Shown here piece after piece: positions 49,630 through 60,669 of a stretch of DNA of 64,000 bases (position 1 is its first letter; each line of letters begins with the position of its first letter). Where the stretch lies: positions 101,432,410 through 101,496,409 of the forward strand of contig CM063284.1 of NCBI GenBank assembly GCA_032173965.1, written 5' to 3'. This stretch comes from Sitta carolinensis. Its lineage: Eukaryota > Chordata > Aves > Passeriformes > Sittidae. The notes under the pieces were generated by a model. It did not search any database, was not told the origin of the DNA, and saw only the letters and a program-made list of their open reading frames with translations. The translations under genes and the position numbers were made by a program.

Positions 49630-50005
49630 TGTAGTCTGGTTTTCTAGGCCTGAGGTTTCTGAGTCCAGATGTCGCTGTGGGCGATGAACAAACGACATGA
49701 GACCTCGTTATAAAAAACTGTATCTGACTCCACTTTATTAAAACAACTGTCCTCCTTATATACCTTTTAGAACAGGCCACTCTCATTGGTTAGAAGAGTG
49801 CCAGAACTCTTCTAACCATTGGCCCAAACCAAGGGATAGAGACAAGTTCATCCCACAGAAAAGAATGCAAAACATCACTCTCGTTACAATAACACTTGGG
49901 ATGTTTATGTCAAGTCCGTAGGAACAAAGTCTTCTGATACCTAAACACCACGAAGAAACTGAGTTCAGAAACTCAGAAACCTCAGGCCTAGAAAACCAGA
50001 CTACA
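49630..50005 (-). mobile_element. Solo endogenous-retrovirus LTR, 376 bp, with 6-bp target-site duplication
   Basis: The element begins TGTAGTCTGG and ends CCAGACTACA, giving retroviral TG...CA ends. It is flanked on both sides by the direct repeat CATGGC (49624-49629 and 50006-50011), a perfect 6-bp target-site duplication. Read on the minus strand it has the layout of an LTR: CCAAT boxes, a TATA box (49756-49762), then an AATAAA hexamer (49734-49739), then a U5-like tail. No gag, pol or env sequence and no second LTR copy are present, so this is a solo LTR left by recombination between the two LTRs of a provirus. A 6-bp duplication is typical of alpharetrovirus/ERVK-type (class II) integrases; that class is inferred. 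Oddly, the first 35 and last 35 bases are perfect inverted repeats, far longer than usual retroviral termini. A non-autonomous DNA element is the main alternative, but the promoter and poly(A) layout favours an LTR. Confidence 0.85.
49734..49830 (-). promoter_or_regulatory. LTR promoter region: twin CCAAT, palindrome, TATA box and poly(A) hexamer
   Basis: On the minus strand, GGCCAATGG and AACCAATGAG each contain a CCAAT box. They flank a palindrome with 13-bp arms (49787-49799 and 49806-49818) and a 6-base loop. TATATAA follows at 49762-49756, and AATAAA lies about 20 nt further on at 49739-49734. The hexamer thus falls close to the expected cap site. Promoter activity is inferred from layout only. 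Confidence 0.7.
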
Positions 50006-50011
50006 CATGGC

Positions 50012-51593
50012 CACACTCAACCCCCACTTCTGCAGCCCAGAGAAGCTGAGTGCTAAGAAATCACGAATTTATCATAGTACTTAGGAATATCTAGCATGTG
50101 GTGTTCCCAAGTTATATTTTCAGTGCTTCAATCCCTTAAAAGTAAAGGAGTTCACTACTGCTGTCCAGATAAGGGCAGAATAACTTACTCATCTCCTCTA
50201 AAATCTCACTCAGATTCATATTATTGATGCAAAAATAATTTGACTCCAGATGAAACTCTACAACCACATCCACCACATCCACATATTTGACTACAGACAG
50301 CCATTCATGACCTGTGTATTTTCATTCCTGAGGGATGTTCACAAAGTATTTTTATTTTTAATTTGCCTCCACCCAGTTTACATTGTTTTCAGTCCTGATA
50401 CAGCTCCAATGCAGCTCTCCACTAACTGATCAGCAGGAAGCACAGGGTGATGAACCAGTCAGTCATGACAACCAGCCAGGCAGGGCATGGAGCAATAACA
50501 ATACACCTGGTATTGAAAGCCACACCGATGAGGGAAAACAAAGTTTGCTGACTGCAACTCTGCTGTTTCATTAATCCAGCTGAAAGATCCAGTTGTTTCT
50601 TCGTAATGGTTCCAGGTCCAGTGTTCAAGCATGGACTACAGTAAACAACAGATACAAAATACAACCAAAGGATGAAGGGAAGGAAAAGAGCACCCATGCA
50701 TTGTCTCCACAGTAGCAGGTAGGTTATTGCATATTTTAATCAAATGTCAGTAACCCTCTACAAAGGTAGAGCATAAATATGCATATATGGAGCAATGCAT
50801 ACTTTCAGCTCCTATATATCTGCAGAAAAATGAATAAACAGTGCCAGTGGAAAGCCATAAGATTGTCACCTAGATAAGTTGCATAAATCTAATATTTCAG
50901 ATCACTGAAAATAGACTTTGGCTGTTTGATTCAACCATAAATCAGGATCCCTGTTAATCTGGATTTAGAGTGGCTTTCCTGTGCAGTTTTGAGAGTCTCA
51001 AAGGAATATACTGTTCACTGATTTATGTACTAGTCTTGCTGAAAAGTTGATTTACCTTTGCTTTCTGCAAACTGAATTGCAGCTCACTGGTTTCTCTGAA
51101 TATGCAAAGCCTGTACTGTATATAAAGGTGGGAGAGTTTGACAGTTTGCAGCTAAGTAAATCACATTGATCCCAGTGTTTGCCTTGAGATTTACAGTGCA
51201 TGCTATAATTTAGACCTCCAATGCTAACCCAGAAAATACAGCCAAATAACAAAGTGTTTTGTCACCTTTTTGTACACTGGATCCTCTTTCATTTATCCAT
51301 TATCTCAAAATCACTCTACCTAACAAATTCCATTTTGAAAAGCATTACCAATGACACAGAGAAATGTTTTCAAAATTAATTTGCCAACAATCTTGACCAA
51401 GGATATTTCAGCTCTTGAAACAAATACTGGGCTTTAAAATGGTTCCTTTAGATTTCCAGCAATGCTTGCTTACTTTAATATGACCCACTGCATACATTCA
51501 CAACTGAAAGACCAACAGCAGCAAACATCAACTTCAGAGCCTTTCTTTTGTGAAAGCAAAAGAAGTAGGCTAATCATAGGCATCTCTACTTCA

Positions 51594-51596
<3 letters not shown>
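50012..51596. other. Non-coding DNA between LTR and A-rich tract
   Basis: Unique-looking AT-rich sequence with no supported gene. Frames are under 95 codons and overlap on opposite strands. Confidence 0.65.
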
Positions 51597-51625
<29 letters not shown>

Positions 51626-51737
51626 AAAAAAAAAAAAAAAAACCACAAAAAACTAAAAAAAAAAAAAAAAACACAAAAAAACCCATAAACCAAAAAAAGC
51701 CACAACAACAACCAAACCAACCAACCAACCAACCAAT
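51597..51737 (+). repeat. Compound A-rich low-complexity tract: (AACAA)n, poly(A), (CCAA)n
   Basis: About 140 bp almost free of G and T. AACAA pentamers lead into an A run of over 20, then A runs broken by single C, then tandem CCAA tetramers near 51713-51735. Likely unstable in length. Confidence 0.92.
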
Positions 51738-53314
51738 CAGTGGAGAGTAGCAGAATTCATGTTATGAATTGCAGTCAGTATTCTCCATACCCATCACTCC
51801 TGCACATTTGATAAGAACACCATAGTATTTATTTCCATGTGTGTGATAAAACACAAACCTATCAGTTACAACATTATAACATAGATTTCAGGATGACACA
51901 TCTTCTCCAAAGTTGTTTAGCCAACCCATTTACCACGTTCAATATTTGCAAATGCAGATTCTTTCCCTGCAGAAGTGACCCAGATGCCACAATATTGCAG
52001 ATATCAAGATAGGAGATATTTTTCTTTCTGCTGTTCTCTAATTTGGCGAACTATATCTTGACACATTCTTTACAGGGACTTTTTGTGCTTCTGGAGAGAA
52101 CTCTGCACCTCATTGGCCAGCTGAATAATGAGGAAATATTATCTCCTTTGTAGAAAATTATGCTGCCACTGTCACAATATGAAGACAGCATAATTTATAA
52201 CTCACTCTCTCCCTCCTCCTTTCATTTTGGCCTGGCCACTGGGTCACATATCAAATTTCAAGCCATTTTTCATTTTAGGAGCTAATCTGTTTGGTTACTG
52301 GAGTGGAATGACAGAACACACCTGTGATCAAAGGGGAAGGTAGATGGCAAAAAACATCTTCTGAGTTCATGTACATCCATTACCCTAACCTACATAGTGC
52401 TTCATATAGGTTTAGTCAATTATTAGACATTTGACAGTTACTTCCAGCACAAAGAAACTATTGAGCAAGTTTGGCATGCATTTTGTTCTTTATTAATTTA
52501 AACTGTCTCAGGCAATGACTTGTGAGAGGTCAAATATCTCTTGATAAAAAATTAATTTAAAAATTCTTTCTGTATAAAGGAACATATTCACAGTGACAAA
52601 ATCCAGAAATTGTCATTCTTTAAGATGAAGAAAGACCACCCTCTGCTACCCAAACCAACAGAGTATCAGGACCTTCTTTAGTGAAGAAAACCCAGATTCA
52701 AGACCTGGCTTAAACTCATTAAGGGTTTTCAAACCCAGATTAGGCTAATTCAGGGTTTTCCCTTAGGAGCAGTTTTAAGTGTCTCTTTTGTTCCAATGGG
52801 AAACAAAGAAAACCAAATTTTGAGTGCAGCAGTTTTTTCACAGAGATGGAACTTTTCTCACCCAGTCACTTCTAATTATCTTCACTCAGATCATGAGAGC
52901 ACTGACACATGATGGGATTGCAAGGATTACAGGACAAAGCTAAGGGCCATGATCCCAGCCCTGCAACTGTCTCAGCACTGTGAGGAGGGACAGGGCTGCT
53001 GGCACCACACTTTAATGAATGTTTCCCTTACAGCTTACAGATTTTTAAACCAATCTTGGGATTTCATTATTTTTTATTTCCAAGCTCTGTCTTGATCAAG
53101 AAGCATGGTCTAACTAGGAAAGGGAGGAAGAATGGTGTAGAAGGTGTCACATCTGAGCAGACTGTGAAGAATTTGGTTATCAGTTCATCTCTGGTACACG
53201 TTGCTGATTCTGTCCTCTCTTTAATACCAGGGTCATGTTTCCCTAACTAGTTTTTTGTATCAGTAGAAAATAATAAATAATGAAGAAATAAAACCAATTC
53301 TAGCTGCTTATTTG
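51738..53314. other. Non-coding AT-rich DNA
   Basis: No supported gene or interspersed repeat is recognised in this stretch. Confidence 0.65.
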
Positions 53315-53330
53315 CTTCCTTCCTTCCTTC
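53315..53330 (+). repeat. Short (TTCC)n tract
   Basis: Three to four tandem TTCC units directly upstream of the CR1 tail. Confidence 0.8.
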
Positions 53331-53333
53331 AGC

Positions 53334-53382
53334 TGGGAGTTGGAACTAGATGATCTTTCTTCCAACACAAGCCTATGATTCC
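53334..53382 (+). mobile_element. CR1 LINE 3'-end remnant
   Basis: The plus strand reads TTGGAACTAGATGATCTTTC, then TTCCAACACAAGCCTATGATT. This matches the last 45-50 bases of avian CR1 (GGTTGGACTAGATGATCTTT... CCTTCCAACCC... TATGATT) as I recall it. Upstream CR1 sequence is not recognisable, so it is a very short or eroded copy. It lies in the opposite orientation to the larger CR1 at 59619. Confidence 0.75.
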
Positions 53383-56300
53383 ATTACTCATTTGAAATAA
53401 TAAATTATTTTTTGTGTCATCTTCCATTGCTACAGAGGCAACTACAGTGAATACAGGGTTTTGTGAATTCGGCTAATGTCAAAAATTTGGTAAATTCTTT
53501 CAAGGGAGAAAAATGGGTGGCCCGCTCATGTGACCCACTACAAGAGCAACAAAAATAATCACAGAAATAAAAGTGAGGAACTGCCTCCTTTCCTTCTCTC
53601 CATCCAACCTATGGAAATATTTCCCATGGGTGAGTGAGGTAAAAGTCATCTAGAAAATAAAGGATTTTGAAAACTGCCTCTAGATTAGAAAAAAAAGATT
53701 ATCACTTTTCCCTCAGTTTTAATGAAAGTCATTCAAAATGCAAGGTATCTATCTGTTCAGAAGAAGCAGGAAAGTGCAAATATATTATTTTATAACTGTT
53801 GATTTTCTTGGAAAATCTTGCATTGCTAGAAGACACATTTTCATTGTTTCATAGATAATGGGACCATTTTGTCATCTCTTGGTAAGTTTTTCCCCACTGG
53901 TATGAGAATCCATATATCTCTTGCCTTGAAGGATGAACAATAAAACACATTCATCATTTTCTCTTTAGGATTCCAAAAACAGGTGTTAAAATTTTCAGAG
54001 ACACTCATTGCAAAATCATTTTTCCATCTTTAAAAGCAGAAAACATGGTCTTCCAAATGCCATCCTATTCCAGTAGCATGAGACACTGGCACCCAGCACA
54101 AAACCAGCTACAACACAAAACCATCAGGCCAAATGAAATGGCACTCTCAGTAGTAAACAGTGTGCATTTGCTCACAGGCAAACTCATCTCATTGTGAGAA
54201 ACAGCTACTACTCCACAGCTAAGGTAAAGGTAGTTTTGTTCTGCCATCCTCCAGTACGCCATAGGAATACTTCCTCTAAAACAGCATGGAGGGCACAACA
54301 TAGAGGTATTGGACAGAATCCAAAATTCTCAGTTTCCCCCTCTCACCGATCTGGTGTGCAATGAAGCCCAAGCACCAAACAACCGGCACTGTACCTCCAG
54401 ATCCAGGATTGGGGTCTGCCCCAAGCAAACCCATGGGATTCTATGACTTTACAGAGTAGTGGAAAACATAAACTTTAGTCTGCTTTTTTTGTGAGCTAAA
54501 AAAATTCTCTGAGCACCCCCTTAGCAATAAGGTCAATGCATTTTGGAGAGCGCTTTATGCAATTGCAGAGATGTCTGTAAAATGACATCAGTTTATGTAA
54601 AATGAAAAATTTGCATACCTTGAAAGCACATTAGTCAAATAGCTGCAAAAAAAAAAACAACAAAAAAGAAAACCGAATGAAAATAGAGATTTTGTTGTGC
54701 TAAAAAAAAAATACATAACTTGTTATTCTTTCAATACATCCACCTTGTTCAAAGTTAGGAAGCTTAGTCAAACACTGGAGCAATTCTAAATAGAAAGAAA
54801 GAACTGTTGAGCACTTATCTCAGATTTTGCTGAGAAAAGCATCCCAGTTTTTCAAACTCAAATTTATTAGTTTTAATTTTTAATTTTACCCATTTCAATC
54901 ATAGCAGGTATCTGAGTGTGAAAGTAAAAGGTGGAAAGTGAAAAAAGGGAGAAGGGAACCCACTTAACTCTTCAGAAGGCAGGATAACACCATACTCTCA
55001 AATGGCATGAATCTATCACCCACAGACCCTGTAATTACAAAACCAAACAGCATGAAGATGATAAACAAAGAACACGTAGTCCAAAAGCTGTGATAACCTC
55101 CTCATAGTAGGCCAGGGCTCACCACTGTTTAAGTTTTCCGCCTATCTTCATTCAGAATAGATTGAACTAGAAGCCAGAGAAGAACCATTGTGCCCAAGGC
55201 ATTTTATCTCTAAATGCAGATCTTGGTTTTTTACAAATATCCATTTACCAGAAATATATTTTCATAGGGAAAATTCCCAAAGATATGTTCTTAAAAGAAA
55301 GCCAGCCTCCAGATCAGAAACCAAGATTAAATAATTTGAAGACAGTTCCAAGAAACATCTGTTTCTTCCACATGAGTTTCCAAGTCTGTCCTCATCTACT
55401 CCTTAATCTTCTATAGTTCTGTTGTTTGTTTGCTTTTCTTGTTAATGAGCTAGAAAAACCCCTGCCTCTTCAGTTACAAAAGGATTGCAAAGGAAGAGAA
55501 TCCTTAATGGCATAAAGGATGACTTTCATAGAGCAACACAAAGATTACAAAGACTAAAGAACCCTCTGGGCTTGCTGATGGCGGGACTGTAAATGGGAAG
55601 AGACATGCAACTCACCTTATGGATGATTTCGAGGACAGAAAGTAGAAACATTTAAATTTCTAACACTGGCACTGTTCATAGGCACTAAAAACCTACAGCA
55701 ATACCTGTAGAGAGACTTGAGCTTGTTCTGCATGTAGTCCCAAGCTGACAAGAAACCCACAGCTGTGGTTAGCAGGGCTCCAAGCCCAAGCTAATAAAGC
55801 TCAGCTGAGAGCAGGGCATGTTAGTTTAGGCCTGGTGCCATGCTGGTTTGTTACATGGCTTCCAGTCAGCTCAGACCATGCTCACACCTCCTTGTGAGAG
55901 ATCACATGGCCTCTACTTTAGACAGATACAAAAACTTAACACAGGAGCTCCAAGTCTTCAGTTCTGTGAGCACACAGTAGTCAGAAGGGCCTCTGCAAGC
56001 AGAGGTGCTAAGCTCTGCCTGTTGGTGGGTTACGCTCATTCTGAGTTCAACACCTGGACCCAACGGGTGCTTCTTCCCATTGAAATGTGTGCCAGTAGAA
56101 AACTAAAAGTGCTGCAGCCAGATAAAGATTTGGGGCTAATTAAAACCCAAAAGTAGATCTCACAAAAGTGATCTACTATTTCAGGTTCCTGAAAAAAATC
56201 CATGGAAACAAAAGACATTAGCAAGGTAAAGCCACTAGTAGGTCTCAGGAGATCCTTGTATGGTACACTGAGGAAGCTCATTGAGGTGCTCATGCTCTGA

Positions 56301-59300
56301 AATGTTGCATGTAATGGTATAATGTGGTGTTATGATATGCTTGTGACATGTTTACAGCTGACCTCACTAATATGGTGTTTGAGAGGAGAGAGAGCTGCAG
56401 CGGAGATGAGGAATGGAAAATGAGAAAACACCTGTCATCATTCACCCTTTGGAGGTTAATACCACTTGTCTGAAATACTCAGCTCTCGTTTGAAAGAATG
56501 ATTAATATCCTGTCGTGCTTTTTGATTGGAGTAAGAGCTGCCTCCAGAGCTGCCATGGTACTACTTTACAATTTACATTGCTATTGCTCTTCTGAAATCT
56601 TAGATTTCAGAAGCTTTCTTAGACAGAAGCCTGCAAAGCACGAGACAGATAAAAATTGATAAGAGTATCAAAACTATTATTATTATTGTCTGCTTTGGAT
56701 AACTTTCTTCTCTGTCAATCTGGTTTATGCCCTTCAGAAAACACAGGATCTTTCATAATTTTCTCCCAACACAAAAAGAACAGCAAGGGTTTACAATATC
56801 TGTAAATTAACATAACTGCTCACATTTCACTTGCAAGGAAAAAGGCTGCTTCATTCTTTACTGTCAGGTCTCTCACACCTCTCATCTGTGGAAGAAGAGC
56901 AAATAAAAGATGTCAAGACTCATTGGATCTCTGAGGCTGTTGTCAAGTAAGCAGGTGTGTGGGTGTCCAAATTGATGCTCTTTGAGCTGTCTGCTGACAT
57001 CTATATGGCAGTCTGAGAGTCTGAATGTTGTAGTAATGCAAGGCAAGATCATTGAGAGTGCTTTTTGCCTGCACCTGGTTTGATGGATGTAGTCTCATGA
57101 CTCTCAAACTAATTCCTACTGTATGTGCAAGGTATGGGAAATATCTACAGAGGAGTGCACTACACATGTGACTACAACATCAAATTGGGATGTGGGAACT
57201 GGCTCAGGCTCCTGAGCAAGATCAAATTCACTGAGCTCCTCTCCTCCCCTCAGTAAGGTGTAAAGCATAACCACACGAGCTCCCCATACCTGCAGTGTTA
57301 GGGGAAAAATATATTGTATGTACACACAACAGGTGCTAAATATATGTCATGAGTTATTGTCACAGCATGTGAATACCGCATAAGACTCAGAAACCATCTC
57401 AGAATGAATTCCCAAAGCCATTAACTGTCAAATTCTTCACACCTGCCAAGTCCAGACCCCCAAACTAATTCATAAGCATTCAGCAACTTCTCTCTTTCCT
57501 TGGGGACTTACTGTTATTTTAGCATTAGCCTGTATGAGTATGATTGAGATCAGTCTGTCTGATTCTCACAGTAACTTTGGTAAAGAAGGGGCACAGACTT
57601 CTTATCTGACATCAATCAAATGTCAAGAATGACATTTCTGTGACATTTACACAATGCCCCACATTGAGAGATATTCATGAGATTTGAAAAGGAAAAGTTT
57701 TGTTGATATTTTTCTAAATTCACTGTGGTAAAGGTATGTTTGCACCACCCAAAGCTGGAGTGACAGTCTTGTGCTGGACTTTGATTGCATGCATTCTTCC
57801 CATGCCATATCCCTGCCTAATAAAAACAGGTAGACCTTAGCCCTGGTCTCATGTACACTCATTTTCACTGGATAGTTATGCTAGTAAAGACTTCTCTTAC
57901 TGATAAGTGAAAGCAGAATTGGATCTCCATTTTTCATATTTAAAAGAAGGGTGGGGAGAGGGAGTCCTTTGAAAAACACCAAAAGCTCCAGATCAAGATC
58001 TAACCTGATAATTTATGCCAGTTCTAAAAAGATTGAAATAAATCAAAACAAATAAAACAACATACAACCCCAACCCCCCCAGCAGAGAGACTTGTATTTC
58101 TTCTCTAAGGTCTGATTGCAGTGGTCTTCCTCATGATAAAAAAGAAAAAAAATCTGTGAAATTTCCGTTATATACTATTTCACTTTGGCAAAGGTTCATA
58201 CCTTCCTTTCCTCCAATTTTCTTCTTTACAAATTGTAAACATTAAAATTTCGGTATAAAAATAGGTAAAAAACAGTTTGTTTTACATGTTGTTACATTAG
58301 TCCTGAACTAAAGTCTTTTTTATTTTAGAGTGGATGTCTTTATTAAAAAAATAATATCCACAAACATACAAATTTTTGGTGAGAGAGACCTATCTTCAAT
58401 TTTGCCTACAATTCTGGAAGAAAAATCCTAAGTGTGGAGACCTTTACTCCTTTGTAAACCTCTTTAATAGCCCCTAATATTAATGTACTTTCTTCTACTA
58501 ATTATGATACAGACAATTGAATTTACACAGTCCTCTTTCTGTTCTGATATTTACAAGGAGCTGGAGGACTGATTTTATATACTGCAGATCTGAAAATTAC
58601 TTTTGGACTTAACACAGCAATTTAAATGCCAAGATTTTAAAGGCCTCACAAATGTCTTGGATTTGTAGTTCATGAAAAGCTTCATTCTTTGAAAGAGTCT
58701 CTGAACAGTCTTGCCAGGGAAGTGGTGGTAAAATGGTTTTAGCACTTCTGTGAAAACTGTAGCACAGATGATTAGAGATTATAATACACAGAAGGCCTTG
58801 GAGAGTACATTAGATATTAACGACGCTTGGAAGCTTAACTAGAAGCTGGTCAAAGAAAACCAACACAAATCCCTCTTTTCTTTTCCTTTCCCACCATAGT
58901 TCAGTTGTTTCACACACACAAAACATAAACAAAATGAGAAATAAAATGCTTAGTTCCAGGGTGGCTGTTGAGTTGCCTCAAAGAAGATTAAGTCGGTCTG
59001 GTTAACATCACTCATATGACAGAGTAATGACTTAACATCATGAGGCTCTGCCATGGCATATCCCAGACTTTGAAACCATTAAATGCTTCAGAATTGGGGT
59101 AGAGTATTTCCTAGCATAAAACACAATACTTCATGCAGCTTTGTTTCTTAATTATAGACTGAATTTTTGTCAGCTTTTTTTTAAGCAAGTTTTTGTATGT
59201 ATTTTTCCACTGACCACTAAGGCAAGTCTGCAACTCCAAGGGTTGAATTTCCAGCCTTTTTTATGACAGCACGTCATATCAGTGGTCATATTGGTGGGCC

Positions 59301-59618
59301 TAAAAGGTTGTCCTTCTGAAGGTGATTGGGGTCCTGCCCTGGCAAGCATTGGAGAGTAAATCTAAAATGTCTCTCCAGGGAGCCATACAAAAGTTACACA
59401 GTTATGAGGAGAAAGGCAGAGAATTGCTGCTATATCAGAAACAGGCTAGAAAACAAAGGATAGGATTAAGTAATGACTTTTCTATGCGAGTCATCAGCTA
59501 GTGCCTTGAAATGCTTAATAAATACATTGCAATATCTGTAAAAAGGTGGGGAAGGGACAAGCCAGCACTGACAGGTGATTTGCTTATTTAAAGCTTGGTC
59601 CTGGCTAGAGCAGACTAA
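53383..59618. other. Non-coding DNA, no gene recognised
   Basis: Contains A-rich stretches at 54644-54716, a TTA microsatellite at about 56673-56688 and a near-perfect palindrome at 56589-56613 (11-bp arms, 3-base loop). Around 55790-56160 an AATAAAG hexamer and moderate GC hint at an old LTR, but no ends can be defined. Short minus-strand frames (for example 54065-54301) show no domain features. Confidence 0.6.
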
Positions 59619-60185
59619 CCATAGCATCACAGAATCATTATGGCTGGAAAAGACCTCTAAGATCATGGAGCCCAGCTATGTTCACCACTAAACCTTGACT
59701 CCAAGTGCCATATCCACATACCTTTTGAACAATTCCAGACATGGAGACTCCATCATTTCCCTGGGCAGCGTATTTTTATCCCTGACGACCATTTGCATGA
59801 AGAAATTTTTCCCAATATCCAATCTACACCTGCCCTGGAACAATCTGAAACCCTGTCCTCTGGTTCTGTCACTTGCTACCTGGGAGAAGAGACTGACCCT
59901 CACTTGGCTCCACCCTCCTTTCAGGCAGTTGTAGAGAGCAGTAAGGTCACCCCTGAGCCGCCTCTTCTCCAGGCTAAACACCCTCAGCTCCCACAGCTGC
60001 TCCTCACTGGACATGTGCTCCAGACCCTTCACCAGCTCCATTTCTCTTCTCTGGACATGCTCCAGCACCTGAATGTCTTTCGTGTAGTGAAGAGCCCAAA
60101 ACAGAACAGAGGATTCAAGGTGCAGCCTCACCAGTGTCCCAGTACAGGGTGATAGTCCCTTCCCTATTCCTGTTGGCTGCACTAT
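59619..60185 (-). mobile_element. 5'-truncated CR1 LINE
   Basis: Read on the minus strand, this is the last about 565 bp of a chicken-repeat-1 type LINE: the end of ORF2, a short 3' untranslated region, and a terminus of two diverged copies of the ATTCTATG-type unit (GATTCTGTGATGCTATGG). CR1 is a non-LTR retrotransposon that moves by target-primed reverse transcription without a poly(A) tail, and most copies are 5'-truncated like this one. The 5' break is near 60183-60185. The frame is intact through the remaining ORF2, so the copy is younger than the relics at 29 and 34 kb. No obvious target-site duplication is seen, as is usual for CR1. Confidence 0.93.
59688..60182 (-). pseudogene. CR1 ORF2 C-terminal fragment (164 codons, open)
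   Basis: The translation matches the C-terminal region of CR1 ORF2, beyond the reverse-transcriptase catalytic core. Visible blocks are [13 protein letters not shown] (residues 18-30; VRPHLEYCVQFWA in typical copies), LEHVQRR (40-46), [11 protein letters not shown] (70-80), LDIGKNFF (121-128) and [16 protein letters not shown] (139-154), followed by the natural stop. The endonuclease and catalytic reverse-transcriptase domains are missing because of 5' truncation, so it cannot mobilise itself. The methionine at the start is fortuitous. Several substitutions in conserved positions indicate neutral decay. Frames on the plus strand over the same interval are shadows. Confidence 0.92.
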
Positions 60186-60569
60186 GTCTTATACAAGCAA
60201 GGACGTAATTTCTTGCTTAGAGGTCAAGAAAATCAGAAACACAACAGTAAAGCCAAAAGTAAAACAGGAAAAAAACACCCTTTTGAAAAGGAAAAAATTA
60301 AATCTAATCTGGTCTTATATATGACAGCATCTTTACAATCATTTCAGTCAAAAGAGAGAGAATGTGAGACATGGCAGGGTGTTTGGAGAAAGCTTTTTGT
60401 CCATTGACAGCCAAGAGTGAGGGAAATATTGAGGACTAACCACCTCAGCAAGGATGTTGCAAGATAGAGGCAGGTTTAGCCAAGAGTCAGAACTTCTCCT
60501 GTCAAGTAAGTATGGAAAGCCTGGAATCATTAACATTAGAAAGATGATGGGTAGTCTGGGACAGAACGT
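60186..60569. other. Unique DNA between CR1 and minisatellite
   Basis: No gene or repeat is recognised in this 384-bp stretch. Confidence 0.7.
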
Positions 60570-60669
60570 AGAATATAGAATATAGAGTATAGAATATAGA
60601 ATATAGAATATAGAATATAGAATATAGAATATAGAATATAGAATATAGAATATAGAATATGGAATATAG
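60570..60669. repeat. (AGAATAT)n heptamer minisatellite, about 14 copies
   Basis: A 7-bp unit is repeated about 14 times over 100 bp. Copy 3 reads AGAGTAT and the last copy has G for A; the rest are identical. Because 7 is not a multiple of 3, all three minus-strand frames run through the same cyclic peptide (Y-S-I-F-Y-I-L) without stops. This explains the long minus-strand frames here, which are not genes. Confidence 0.97.

Noticed and set aside
55790..56160. Possible old LTR around an AATAAAG hexamer
   Set aside because: No TG/CA termini, target-site duplication or second copy could be found.
59695..60152. Plus-strand frames of 79 and 119 codons
   Set aside because: They are antisense shadows of the CR1 ORF2 fragment.
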